The translations under genes were made by a program, and so were the position numbers. The notes below the pieces were generated by a model. It saw only the letters and a program-made list of their open reading frames with translations. It was not told where the DNA came from and made no database searches. Shown here piece after piece: positions 9,224-18,111 of a stretch of DNA of 64,000 nt. How positions within the stretch are numbered: the stretch's first letter is position 1; each line of letters opens with the position of its first letter. This DNA comes from Oceaniovalibus guishaninsula JLT2003 (GTDB lineage Bacteria > Pseudomonadota > Alphaproteobacteria > Rhodobacterales > Rhodobacteraceae), in the NCBI RefSeq assembly GCF_000299575.1, contig NZ_AMGO01000068.1, positions 62,001 to 126,000 of the forward strand. The letters are read 5' to 3'.

Positions 9224-10216
9224 ATGACCCCGCAGGACATGAGCGCCCGGATCGTGCGCTATGGCGAATTGCAGCCCTGCAAGACCGCCTTCATCGACGC
9301 GCATACGCCCGGTTCCAACCAGAAGGAAAACTTCACCATCATCGGCGGTGGCGTGTCCGAAAGCGCCGACCAGCACGTTCACATCACTATCCCCCACGGC
9401 TTCAACATCGGGGCGGCGGGCCAGCCGCCGCGCTGCCGCAACAGCCTGCATTCGCATCGCACGGCCGAGGTGTTCTATGTGCTCAAGGGCCGCTGGCGGT
9501 TCTTTTGGGGCCGCTGGGGCGATGCGGGCGAGGTGACGCTGGAGGAAGGCGACATCATCAACATCCCCACCGGCATCTTCCGCGGGTTCGAGAATACCGG
9601 CACCGATTACGGAATGATCATGGCGGTGCTGGGCGGCGACGATGCGGGCGGCGGCGTGATCTGGGCGCCGCAGGTGATCGAGGACGCACGCGATCACGGG
9701 CTGGTGCTGGGCGAGAACGGCAAGCTTTACGACACCAAGAAGGGCCAGTCGCTGCCCGAGGGCGTCAAGCCCATGCCGGTGCTGACCGACGAGGAACTGC
9801 GCGACTTTCCCGAGCCCACCCCGGCCGAGGTGGTGCCGAACTTCGTGGCGCGGTATTGGGACATGATGAGCCTTGCCGACAAGGCGCCGGTGCAGGTCAT
9901 CGGCGAAAAGGGGATGCTGCGCGACCGGCCCGGATTCGAGGTGGGATTGCTCAACCACAATTCGGCCACGTCCGACATGCACAGCCACGATCGCCCGTCG
10001 GTCCTGATGCCGATGCGCGGACATTGGCGGGTGACGTGGGAAAACGGCGAGAGGGGCGAGGCGATCCTGGCGCCCGGCGACACGATGAGCGTGCCCGAAA
10101 ACCTGCGCCACACGGCCCAGCCGTCGATGACAGGCGAGGCGTCGCTGTTCCATGTCATCGCCACCGACGATCCCGCCGGCCCGACCCGGTGGACGGCCGA
10201 GAAGGACCGGCGATGA
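9224..10216 (+). CDS. Double cupin-domain protein
   Basis: 330 aa with two cupin barrels. The first, around residues 80-130, has HSHRTAEVFYVLKG and GDIINIPTGIFRGFEN. The second, around residues 245-320, has MHSHDRPSVLMPMRG and GDTMSVPENLRHTA. The His-x-His and later residues suggest bound metal in each half. Two-domain cupins include gentisate-type dioxygenases, but the usual ring-cleaving signature is not clearly present, so the activity is open. It starts 22 bases after the third NTF2-like gene with a GGAGAG ribosome site, and its stop overlaps the methyltransferase-like start. Confidence 0.82.
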   Translation: MTPQDMSARIVRYGELQPCKTAFIDAHTPGSNQKENFTIIGGGVSESADQHVHITIPHGFNIGAAGQPPRCRNSLHSHRTAEVFYVLKGRWRFFWGRWGDAGEVTLEEGDIINIPTGIFRGFENTGTDYGMIMAVLGGDDAGGGVIWAPQVIEDARDHGLVLGENGKLYDTKKGQSLPEGVKPMPVLTDEELRDFPEPTPAEVVPNFVARYWDMMSLADKAPVQVIGEKGMLRDRPGFEVGLLNHNSATSDMHSHDRPSVLMPMRGHWRVTWENGERGEAILAPGDTMSVPENLRHTAQPSMTGEASLFHVIATDDPAGPTRWTAEKDRR

Positions 10217-11331
10217 TCCGCACGACGCATACAGGCTCGCTCCCCCGGTCGCAGAAGGTGGTGGATTTTCTTTTCGCGCGGGAACGGGGGCAGGATTACG
10301 ACCCGCGCGCCTTCGACGCCGCCATGACGCAGGCGGTGTCGGAAACCGTCCGCCGGCAGGTCGCGGCGGGCATCGACATCGTGTCCGACGGCGAAACGTC
10401 GAAGATCAGCTATGCCACCTACGTCAAGGACCGCTATACCGGGTTCGACGGCGACAGCCCGCGCAACGCCCCCGCCGACCTCAAGCTGTTTCCGTCCTTC
10501 CTGAAGCGGATCGCCGACGAGGGCGGCACGCCGCAATACGCGCGCCCGATGTGCGTGGGCGAGGTGCGGTCGAAGGGGCAGGGCGAGCTGCAAAAGGACA
10601 TCGCCAACCTTCGGGTGGCGATGGACGCGCACGGGGCCGGACGGGGCTTCATGAACGCGGCCAGTCCCGGCGTGATCTCGCTGTTCCTGCAAAACGACTT
10701 CTATCCGACGCGGGACGCCTATCTGGCGGCATTGGCGGATGCGATGCGCGACGAATACCGCGCCATCGTCGATGCGGGGCTGGATCTGCAACTGGATTGT
10801 CCCGACCTGGCGCTGTCGCGGCACATGCTGTTCGCGGATCTGTCGGACGATGCATTCCTCAAGGTCGCCGCGTCGCATGTCGAGGCGCTCAATCACGCGC
10901 TGGACGGGCTGCCGCAGGACCGCATCCGCGTGCATATCTGCTGGGGCAATTACGAAGGCCCGCATGTCTGCGACATCCCGATGGAAAAGATGTTCGACAC
11001 GCTGATGTCCACCCGGTCGCGCTATGTCCTGTTCGAGACCTCCAATCCCCGGCACGGCCATGAATGGACGGTGTTCCGCGACCGCCGCGCCGACATCCCC
11101 GACGACAAGGTGCTGGTGCCGGGCGTGGTGGACACGACGACGAACTTCGTCGAGCATCCCGATCTGGTGGCCCAGCGTCTGCGCCATTTCACCGATATCG
11201 TCGGGGCCGAGCGGGTCGTCGCCGGGTCCGATTGCGGGTTCGGCACCTTCGCGGGCTTCGGCGCCGTCGATCCCGAGATCGCGTGGGCCAAGCTGTCGTC
11301 GATGGCCGAAGGGGCGGCGCGCGCGGCATGA
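10213..11331 (+). CDS. Free-standing MetE C-terminal-type zinc methyltransferase/alkyltransferase
   Basis: 372 aa, only the catalytic barrel of cobalamin-independent methionine synthase. It starts RTTHTGSLPRSQ as in COG0620 proteins. Probable zinc ligands are His and Cys in HICWGNYEG and Cys in GSDCGFGTF, with Glu in LFETSNPRHGHE. The N-terminal half of true MetE is absent. Relatives of this size include archaeal-type core methionine synthases and epoxyalkane:coenzyme M transferase, so the substrate may be any thiol. Its position in a catabolic operon argues for transfer to or from a thiol during degradation rather than methionine synthesis; this is inference. Confidence 0.83.
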   Translation: MIRTTHTGSLPRSQKVVDFLFARERGQDYDPRAFDAAMTQAVSETVRRQVAAGIDIVSDGETSKISYATYVKDRYTGFDGDSPRNAPADLKLFPSFLKRIADEGGTPQYARPMCVGEVRSKGQGELQKDIANLRVAMDAHGAGRGFMNAASPGVISLFLQNDFYPTRDAYLAALADAMRDEYRAIVDAGLDLQLDCPDLALSRHMLFADLSDDAFLKVAASHVEALNHALDGLPQDRIRVHICWGNYEGPHVCDIPMEKMFDTLMSTRSRYVLFETSNPRHGHEWTVFRDRRADIPDDKVLVPGVVDTTTNFVEHPDLVAQRLRHFTDIVGAERVVAGSDCGFGTFAGFGAVDPEIAWAKLSSMAEGAARAA

Positions 11332-12023
11332 TCCCCCTTGTCCTTCTTCCCGGCATGATGTGCGACGCGCGGCTGTTCGGGCCGCAGATCGCGCGCTTCT
11401 CGCGCAACAGGGCCGTGCATGTGGCGCCGGTGACGGGCTTTGACGACATGGGCGCGCTGGCGGCCGATGTTCTGGCCAATGCGCCGCCCCGTTTCGCGCT
11501 GGCGGGCCTGTCGATGGGCGGCATCGTCGCGATGGAGGTGCTGCGCCAGGCCCCCGACCGGGTGGACCGTATCGCGCTGCTCGACACCAACCCCAAGGCC
11601 GAGCCGCCCGCCTTTGCCGAGGCGCGCGAACCCCAGATCGCCCGCGTGCAGGACGGCGATCTGGCCGCCGTCATGCGCCACGAGATGATGCCGCATTATC
11701 TGGCGGACGGATCGGTCGAGGGCGCGATCCCCGATCTCTGCCTCGACATGGCGCTGGCGCTGGGGCCGCAGGTCTTCGTCCGCCAGTCGCGCGCGCTTCA
11801 GGCCCGACCGGACCAGCAGGCGGTGCTGGCCGCCGCGCGGCTGCCCGCGCTGATCCTGTGCGGGCGCCACGACCGGCTGTGCCCGTTGCACCGGCACGAA
11901 CTGATGCAGTCGCTGATGCCCCATGCGCGGCTGCGGGTGATCGAGGGGGCGGGGCATCTGCCGACGCTGGAAGCGCCCGAGGCGACCGGCGACGCGATGC
12001 AGGACTGGCTGGAGGAACGATGA
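11328..12023 (+). CDS. Alpha/beta-fold hydrolase
   Basis: 231 aa small alpha/beta hydrolase. LVLLPGMMCDARLF gives the oxyanion loop, GLSMGGIVAM the nucleophile elbow (Ser), ILCGRHDRLCP the acid residue (Asp) and GAGHLPTLEAPE the catalytic His. There is no signal peptide, so it is cytoplasmic. The MetE-like stop overlaps its start and its own stop overlaps the next start. It likely cleaves an ester or enol-lactone intermediate; the substrate is not known. Confidence 0.88.
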   Translation: MIPLVLLPGMMCDARLFGPQIARFSRNRAVHVAPVTGFDDMGALAADVLANAPPRFALAGLSMGGIVAMEVLRQAPDRVDRIALLDTNPKAEPPAFAEAREPQIARVQDGDLAAVMRHEMMPHYLADGSVEGAIPDLCLDMALALGPQVFVRQSRALQARPDQQAVLAAARLPALILCGRHDRLCPLHRHELMQSLMPHARLRVIEGAGHLPTLEAPEATGDAMQDWLEER

Positions 12024-12715
12024 CGCCCGACCTACTGGACCTGCTGCGCAAGGTCGACACGCCCACCGTCTGCAACGCCATCGAGATCGTGCAGGGCCGA
12101 CGCGGCTTCGACCGGTTCACCCGCGGCACGATGCTGTCGAGCGCGCCCGAAGCGGGTGCTATCGTCGGCCGCGCCCGCACCGCGCAGATCGCGGCCCTTG
12201 CCCCCAGCGACGAGCCGGCCGAGACGATCCGCGCCCGGCGCATGGCCTATTACCGCCACATGGCCGAAGGCGACGGTCCCGCTGTCGCGGTGGTCGAGGA
12301 TCTGGACGGCGCGGACGCCATCGGCGCCTTCTGGGGCGAGGTCAATACATGGGTGCACAAGGCGTTCGGCCTGTCGGGCACGCTGACAAACGGCGTCATG
12401 CGCGATCTGGGCGATCTGGCCCCCGGATATACCGTCATCGCGGGGTCGGTCGGACCCAGCCACGGCTTCGTCCATGTGCGCAGCGTGGCGCAGCCGGTGA
12501 CGGTGTTCGGCCTGACCGTCGCGCCCGGCGACTGGGTCCATGCCGACCGGCACGGCGCGGTCGTCATTCCCGACGACGTGCTGCCCGGCCTCAAGGACGC
12601 CATAGCGACGCTGTGGCGCACCGAAGCCATCGTTCTGGACGCCGCCCGCGACCCGCAATTCGACCTTGCCCGGTTCGAGAAGGCCTGGGCCGCGTTCGAG
12701 GCTGCGCGGACGTAA
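12020..12715 (+). CDS. RraA family protein (HMG/oxaloacetate aldolase-decarboxylase-like)
   Basis: 231 aa. The RraA/HMG-aldolase fold is recognised by TNGVMRDLGDL (the G...RD metal/carboxylate site) and GDWVHADRHGAVVIP. Members either inhibit RNase E or act as Mg2+-dependent 4-carboxy-2-oxo acid aldolases and oxaloacetate decarboxylases. The catabolic neighbours and retained Arg-Asp pair favour an aldolase or decarboxylase acting late in the pathway, releasing central metabolites. The start overlaps the hydrolase stop as ATGA. Confidence 0.86.
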   Translation: MTPDLLDLLRKVDTPTVCNAIEIVQGRRGFDRFTRGTMLSSAPEAGAIVGRARTAQIAALAPSDEPAETIRARRMAYYRHMAEGDGPAVAVVEDLDGADAIGAFWGEVNTWVHKAFGLSGTLTNGVMRDLGDLAPGYTVIAGSVGPSHGFVHVRSVAQPVTVFGLTVAPGDWVHADRHGAVVIPDDVLPGLKDAIATLWRTEAIVLDAARDPQFDLARFEKAWAAFEAART

Positions 12716-12775
12716 GCGCCCTTCGATCTTCCGCGCCGCGGTGCTACGGATGCGGCGATCGGGGGTGGTCGCGCG

Positions 12776-13669
12776 GTGGCGGTGTATCTGGGCGTCGATA
12801 TGGGCGGCACCGCGTCGCGGTGGGTGGCGCTGGACGAAAGCGGCGGGGTCGCGGCGCGCGGGCAGGGGCGCGGGGCAAGCGGGCTGATCCATGACGCGCC
12901 CGGCCTTGCGGCCTTCGACGGCGCGCTGGCCGACATCCGCGCCGCGCTGCCGGACCGGGCGATCGCGGCGCATCTGGGCATCACCGGCGCGGGATTTTCG
13001 CCCCATCCGCTGATCGAGGAACGGGTCGGCGCGGTGTTCGGCCTGCCGCGCGCGCGGTTCGGCTATTCCACCGACATCGTTCTGGCCTGGCACGCGGCCT
13101 TCCCGCAGGGCGGGGGCTGTCTGGTGTCGGCCGGGACCGGATCGGTCGGCATCTTCATCGATGCGGGCGGCGCGGCGACGGTCGTGGGCGGGCGCGGCGT
13201 TCTGGTCGATGACGGCGGATCGGGCGCTTGGATCGCCCTGCGCGCCATCGCGCGGCTGTTCCGTGTCATCGACGATCACGGGCATCCCGAGGGGGCGGAA
13301 CGCCTGGCCGCCGCATTGTTCACGGGCATCGGCGGCAGCGACCGCGACGCCCTGCGCGCCTTCGTTCATGGCGGGGATCGCGGCCGGATCGGAATGCTGG
13401 CGGTGCCCGTCGCCCAGGCGGCGCGGGCGGGCGATCCGCTTGCCCTTGCCGTGATCGAGGATGCGGGCGGCGAGCTGGTGCGCCTGGCGCGCGCGCTGCT
13501 GGGGCGCGGCGGCCCGGCGCCCGTCGCGTTCGTCGGCGGCGTTCTGGGGCTGCACCCCGCCATCCGCCGGCGGATCGAGCGCGACCTGGCCGGGACCGTC
13601 GCCTTCCCCCGCATCGACGCCGCGCTGCATGCGGCCCATATTGCCCGCCAGAAGGATCTGACTGCATGA
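12776..13669 (+). CDS. BadF/BadG/BcrA/BcrD-type ATPase, probable N-acetyl-amino-sugar kinase
   Basis: 297 aa ASKHA-fold kinase. The phosphate-1 loop is YLGVDMGGTASRWV, phosphate-2 is CLVSAGTGSVG, and GGRGVLVDDGGSGAWIALRAI follows, as in N-acetylglucosamine kinases of this family. The GTG at 12776 is the only start that keeps the first loop. It lies 60 bases after the RraA-like gene and overlaps murQ, so phosphorylation of an amino sugar before ether cleavage is the simple reading. Confidence 0.85.
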   Translation: MAVYLGVDMGGTASRWVALDESGGVAARGQGRGASGLIHDAPGLAAFDGALADIRAALPDRAIAAHLGITGAGFSPHPLIEERVGAVFGLPRARFGYSTDIVLAWHAAFPQGGGCLVSAGTGSVGIFIDAGGAATVVGGRGVLVDDGGSGAWIALRAIARLFRVIDDHGHPEGAERLAAALFTGIGGSDRDALRAFVHGGDRGRIGMLAVPVAQAARAGDPLALAVIEDAGGELVRLARALLGRGGPAPVAFVGGVLGLHPAIRRRIERDLAGTVAFPRIDAALHAAHIARQKDLTA

Positions 13670-14577
13670 CCACGACCGAAACCGCCTCGTCCCGTTTCCG
13701 CGAGATCGAGACCTGGGACAGTGCCGAGATGATGGATGCCATGATCGAGGGGCAGCTTGCCGCCATCGCCGCCGTCCGGTCGCAGGCGGCGATCATGGCG
13801 CAGGCGGTTGATGCGGCGGCAGCGCGGCTGGAACAAGGCGGCCGGCTGATCTATCTGGGCGCGGGAACGTCGGGGCGCATCGCCACGCTGGATGCCGCCG
13901 AATTGCTGCCGACCTTCGCCTGGCCGCCCGAACGGGCCGTGTCGCTGATGGCCGGCGGCAGCGCGGCCTATACCCAATCCATCGAAGGGGCCGAGGACGA
14001 CACCGAGGCGCCGGTCGAACGCCTTGCCGCGTTGGGGCTGACCGGCGACGACGTGGTGATCGGCGTCGCCGCGTCCGGGCGCACCCCGTTCGTGCGCGCC
14101 GGTCTTGCCCATGCGCGGGCGCAGGGCGCGCTGACCGTCGCGGTTGTGAACAACGCGGGCACCGCGGTGGCGGGCGCGGCCGAGATCGCCATCGTTCCCG
14201 AAACCGGCCCCGAAGTTCTGGCCGGATCGACCCGGATGAAGGCCGGAACCGCGCAGAAGGCCGTGCTGACCTGCCTTTCGACCGGCATCTTCCTGAAGAT
14301 GGGCTATGTGTATCGGGGCCGGATGGTGGAAATGGCGCCCTCGAACGCGAAGCTGCGCGAACGCGCGGTCGAGATGATCGCCGACCTTGCCGATGTCGCG
14401 CCGGACATCGCGGAAGCGGCGCTGCGCGACGGCGGCGATTCGATCAAGCGCGCGGTGGTGATGCTGAAACGCGGCGTCACGCCCGACGAGGCGGACGCGC
14501 TTTTGGTGGATGCCGGCGGGCGGCTTCATCGGGCGATCGCGCCGGGGTTTCAGGCCCAGTCGGCATCGGACGCATAG
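13666..14577 (+). CDS. murQ: N-acetylmuramic acid 6-phosphate etherase
   Basis: 303 aa SIS-domain lyase that splits the lactyl ether of MurNAc-6-phosphate to GlcNAc-6-phosphate and D-lactate. Visible motifs are LIYLGAGTSGRIATLDAAEL, the sugar-phosphate site GVAASGRTPFV, and ETGPEVLAGSTRMKAGTAQK, which are diagnostic of MurQ. Length matches the family. It is coupled to the upstream kinase and ends the operon. Its last 28 bases overlap, tail to tail, the sulfotransferase gene on the other strand. Confidence 0.94.
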   Translation: MTTTETASSRFREIETWDSAEMMDAMIEGQLAAIAAVRSQAAIMAQAVDAAAARLEQGGRLIYLGAGTSGRIATLDAAELLPTFAWPPERAVSLMAGGSAAYTQSIEGAEDDTEAPVERLAALGLTGDDVVIGVAASGRTPFVRAGLAHARAQGALTVAVVNNAGTAVAGAAEIAIVPETGPEVLAGSTRMKAGTAQKAVLTCLSTGIFLKMGYVYRGRMVEMAPSNAKLRERAVEMIADLADVAPDIAEAALRDGGDSIKRAVVMLKRGVTPDEADALLVDAGGRLHRAIAPGFQAQSASDA

Positions 14578-15491
14578 ACCGGAAGGTCGAACGGATCGAG
14601 CACGGCGCGGAGGCGCGCGATGTCGCGGTCGCTGAACGCCGTTTTCCAGCTTCGGATGCGGTCGGACGATTTGCGGATCGTGGCCGTGGCGGGGGCATCC
14701 GACCTTGTCCGTTCGCCGATCCAGCGTTCGGTCCCGGCGCTCCATTCCAGGCCGAGGGCGTCGTAAAGCATGCGAAACTCTGTCACGGGATTGCCGGCCA
14801 GGTCTTCGTAGCGGATCACGCGCCAGTCGGGATGGCGCTGGCGGCGCGCCTGCATCACCGTGCGGGTGCGGATCGCCCAGCTTGCGGCGATGGCCCCCAG
14901 CGGATCGTCGATGCCGGCCAGGTGGTCATGCAGATCCGCCAGCGGACCGGCCCGAAGGTACGGATCGGCGCGCAGGCGCTGAAAGCGCGTCATCTCCTGG
15001 CGGTTCTGGTCCATCGCCTGCACCGACGCGGCATAGGCGGCGGGATGGCGCAGGATGATCAGAACCTCGGGATCCCAGCGGGCGACGACCCATTCCAGCG
15101 AGACGAAGCTGGCCACTTCCTTAATCAGGATCCGGGGACGCGTCACCGTGCGGCGCAGGATCGTGCCGGGCTTCAGGCCGCTGCCGTGCCAGGCATGGCC
15201 GCGAAAGGCGGCGTCGAGCCGCTGTTCGAAATAGGGGTCTCGTCCGTCCGGCGGCAGGTAACGGGACCAGATCGGGTCGATGCGGTCGGGCGGCATCCTG
15301 TTGCGCTCGGGATGGCAGGGTTCGCGGTAGTAAAGAAGGCCCGGCGCGCGGGCCAGCGTCTCGCCCAGCCAGGTCGTGCCGGAACGCCCGTTGCCGGTCA
15401 CGAAGATCGGCCGCCCCGTTATCCGGCCCCCGCCGACGACGCCGTTGGAAACCCTGCATCCCAGGGAATAGAGGGCCGACGATGTGTTCAT
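14550..15491 (-). CDS. PAPS-dependent sulfotransferase family protein
   Basis: 313 aa, predicted to transfer sulfate from PAPS to a carbohydrate or similar hydroxyl. The 5'-phosphosulfate loop is TGNGRSGTTWLGETLA and the 3'-phosphate site is LIILRHPAAYAASVQ; RVIRYEDLAGNP follows. The ATG at 15491 is used because AAAGGA lies just before it; the open frame continues upstream but overlaps the glycosyltransferase out of phase. It lies 32 bases downstream of the glycosyltransferase on the same strand. Sulfation of the polymer made by its neighbours is a reasonable inference. Confidence 0.85.
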   Translation of the reverse strand: MNTSSALYSLGCRVSNGVVGGGRITGRPIFVTGNGRSGTTWLGETLARAPGLLYYREPCHPERNRMPPDRIDPIWSRYLPPDGRDPYFEQRLDAAFRGHAWHGSGLKPGTILRRTVTRPRILIKEVASFVSLEWVVARWDPEVLIILRHPAAYAASVQAMDQNRQEMTRFQRLRADPYLRAGPLADLHDHLAGIDDPLGAIAASWAIRTRTVMQARRQRHPDWRVIRYEDLAGNPVTEFRMLYDALGLEWSAGTERWIGERTRSDAPATATIRKSSDRIRSWKTAFSDRDIARLRAVLDPFDLPVYASDADWA

Positions 15492-15523
15492 GCCATCCTT
15501 TCGGGTGCGCGTTGGGCCGTTTC

Positions 15524-16597
15524 CTAGCACAGAACCCGGCGCCACGCATCGCGGAACCTTTCGGGCGTGAATCGGGTGATCGCCTGCGAAAGGTCGCTGC
15601 GCCGCCGGGCCTTTTCCGCCGCGGTCATCGCGGCAAGCGCCGACATCTGCCGCGCGATCCCCGCTTCGTCGCCGGGATCGGCCGTCAGCGCCGCCGGGCC
15701 TGCAACTTCTTCCAGCACGCCACCGGCGGAGATGAGCGGCACCAGATCGCGCGCGATGGCTTCGGCCACCGGCATTCCGAACCCTTCCAGCCGGCTGACC
15801 AGCACGAATCCGGCCGCGTTGTCGTAAAGCCATGCAAGAACCTCGTCGCTGACATGGTCGAGCAGGACCACCCCCGGCGTCGCGGCCGCCGCCTTCGCCA
15901 CATCCTCGCAACCGGGTTCGCGGCTGCCGCATAGGACGTAGCCGACGCCCCGGCCCGCAAGACCCGATGCGGCATAGGCACGGATCGTCGCCGCCTGGTT
16001 CTTGCGCGCGCCGATACTGCCCACGGTCAGCAGGAAGGGCCGTCCGACACCGCGCGGGGGATCGGGGGGATCGCCGGCCGGCCCCCCGCTTGGAAAGCGG
16101 ATCGGAGGATAGATGATGTCCGACCGTCGAAGCGGGCCATAGACGTCCCGATACGCGCGGCGCGACGCTTCGCTGACGAAGATCGTGCGGGGGCCGATAT
16201 CGGCAATCGTCGCAAAGGCCCGCCGGTAGAGGCTCACGACTTGGGGGGTGAAAAGGCCGGGATGGGTGATCGGCCCCATATCGTGACAAAGCACCATGTC
16301 GTCCGGCGTCAGCGCGTGGATCGTGACCGTGAACGGGTCGAGATGCAGAACCGGACGCCCGGTGCGGATGCGGGCGGGCGCGGCAAGGCGCGGGTCGGCG
16401 CGAAGGCGGATCTCGGTCTGAAGAAGCTTGCCGATAACCCGCGCCCGGAGGCCCGAAGGGATATCGGCGGCGGCCAGGCGCCAGTAATATGTCCTGGCGA
16501 TCAGGTCGGCATGGTCGGCGAGAATGGCGCGGCCGATCTGGTACTTGCCGGTGCGATTGTGCAGCGCCAGCGAGAATTCGACGTTCCACAGCGTCAC
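15524..16597 (-). CDS. Glycosyltransferase family 4 protein
   Basis: 357 aa GT-B glycosyltransferase. The C-terminal half shows LLTVGSIGARKNQAATIRAY (start of the donor domain) and EGFGMPVAEAIA (the E-x7-E motif that binds the nucleotide sugar). The N-terminal half has LCHDMGPITHPGLFTP, common in mannosyl/rhamnosyl transferases of this class. There are no membrane segments; it should act at the cytoplasmic face on a lipid-linked or protein acceptor. It is divergent from the pyruvyl transferase gene. Confidence 0.88.
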   Translation of the reverse strand: MTLWNVEFSLALHNRTGKYQIGRAILADHADLIARTYYWRLAAADIPSGLRARVIGKLLQTEIRLRADPRLAAPARIRTGRPVLHLDPFTVTIHALTPDDMVLCHDMGPITHPGLFTPQVVSLYRRAFATIADIGPRTIFVSEASRRAYRDVYGPLRRSDIIYPPIRFPSGGPAGDPPDPPRGVGRPFLLTVGSIGARKNQAATIRAYAASGLAGRGVGYVLCGSREPGCEDVAKAAAATPGVVLLDHVSDEVLAWLYDNAAGFVLVSRLEGFGMPVAEAIARDLVPLISAGGVLEEVAGPAALTADPGDEAGIARQMSALAAMTAAEKARRRSDLSQAITRFTPERFRDAWRRVLC

Positions 16598-16887
16598 GGC
16601 GGCTGATCTCCTGCGCTGTCGTGGATGAGGCCGTGGGTCGTCAAGAGGCCTGCCCTTCCGATGACGCTGCCGGCCCTACCCTTCGGCAACTGGCACCCGG
16701 CGAACCCCCGAGGGAGTGTGATCGGTCGAAGGCGCTTCGCCAAGCCCCTTACCGGATGACGTGTCATGTGCGACAAAGGATGCAGGGCGCGGACCCGCCG
16801 GGTTTCGGGCCTGCACGGGCGCGTTCCAGCGAAGAAGGTCATGATCCTGCCCCCGATCCGTCGAAAACAAGCAGGGCAAAGTCGGTC

Positions 16888-18084
16888 ATGGCGATGAAGA
16901 TCGTCCAGTTCGGTGTCGCCTTTAGCCCCAACATGGGCGACGGAATCATCTCGGATTGTCTTGAATTCGCCTTGAAACGTCTTGTGCCGGATCTGGACTT
17001 CGCGCGGATCGACCTTTCGGGCCGCACCGCGCCGGGGGATGTCGCTGTCGGCAACCGCCTGCTGATGCTGCGGATCCTGGCCCTGATGCCCGGCACGCTG
17101 CGGCAGCGGGTCGTCTCGCTGCGGTTGCGGCAGCTTCTGGATGCGGCCACCCCGCGATGGCGCGCGACGCTCGACCGGGCCGATCTGGCAGTCTTCGGCG
17201 GCGGTCAGATCTTTTCGGACGCCGATCTGAATTTCTGCCTCAAGATCGCGCGCGCAAGCGATCTGGCCGTCGAGGCGGGCGTGCCCACGGTCGTTCATGC
17301 CGCGGGGGTGGCGCGGAACTGGTCGCCACGGGGCCGCGTGCTGTTTTCCCGCGTGCTGGAGACGGATCTGAGGATGATCGGGCTGCGCGACGACCGCTCG
17401 ATCGCCGCTTGGAACGATCAGATGCCCGCCGGGCAGAACGCGCCCGCGCCGGTGCTGACGCGGGATCCGGGGCTTCTGGCGGCCGCCTGTTACGGCGCCG
17501 TCGCGACGACGGGCGAGATCGGCATCGGCGTGACAGCGCCCGAAATCCTGGCCTACCATGCCAACATTGCGGTTCGCAGCGATGGCGGGGCACTGTTCGC
17601 CGCCGCGGCGGCGGCCCTTTGCGCGCGCGGTCATCGCGTCGCGCTGTTCTGCAACGGCGCGGCGGAAGACGAGGCGCTGCTGCGGCGTCTGGGCAGGCGC
17701 GCGAACCTCGCCGGACACGTGGCGGACGGTCTCCTGCGGCTGGCGGCCAGGCCCGACAGCCCGGCCGCGCTGGCCCGCCTGATCGGCGGTTTCGACGCAA
17801 TCGTGGCGCACCGGCTTCATGCCTGCATCGTCGGCTATGCCTATGCGAGGCCGGTGGTGGGTCTGGGATGGGACCGCAAGGTCGAGAGTTTTTTCGCGTC
17901 GATCGACGGTGCCGACCGTTTTCTGGGCGCGGACGCCGTTTCAGCCGACGCAATTGTCGCGGCGGTCGAGCGCGGGTTGGCGGCAGATATCGACCCGGCG
18001 ACCCATGCGCGCGTCCTGGACGAGACATGGCGCGGCGTGGGGCGAATGCTGGCCAGCGTCGCGGACGGCACCGACCTGACCTGA
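16888..18084 (+). CDS. Polysaccharide pyruvyl transferase family protein
   Basis: 398 aa, CsaB/WcaK-like. FSPNMGDGIISDCLEFAL at the N-terminus, AVFGGGQIFSDADLNF in the middle and AHRLHACIVGYAYARPVVGL followed by WDRKVESFF near the C-terminus are the usual landmarks. Such enzymes add ketal-linked pyruvate from PEP to polysaccharide sugars. The start could be 16888 or the ATG two codons later. It is divergent from the glycosyltransferase across a 290-base gap. With the sulfotransferase it points to an acidic, decorated polymer. Confidence 0.86.
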   Translation: MAMKIVQFGVAFSPNMGDGIISDCLEFALKRLVPDLDFARIDLSGRTAPGDVAVGNRLLMLRILALMPGTLRQRVVSLRLRQLLDAATPRWRATLDRADLAVFGGGQIFSDADLNFCLKIARASDLAVEAGVPTVVHAAGVARNWSPRGRVLFSRVLETDLRMIGLRDDRSIAAWNDQMPAGQNAPAPVLTRDPGLLAAACYGAVATTGEIGIGVTAPEILAYHANIAVRSDGGALFAAAAAALCARGHRVALFCNGAAEDEALLRRLGRRANLAGHVADGLLRLAARPDSPAALARLIGGFDAIVAHRLHACIVGYAYARPVVGLGWDRKVESFFASIDGADRFLGADAVSADAIVAAVERGLAADIDPATHARVLDETWRGVGRMLASVADGTDLT

Positions 18085-18111
18085 AGAACGTCACGTCCCA
18101 CCGTGACCCGA

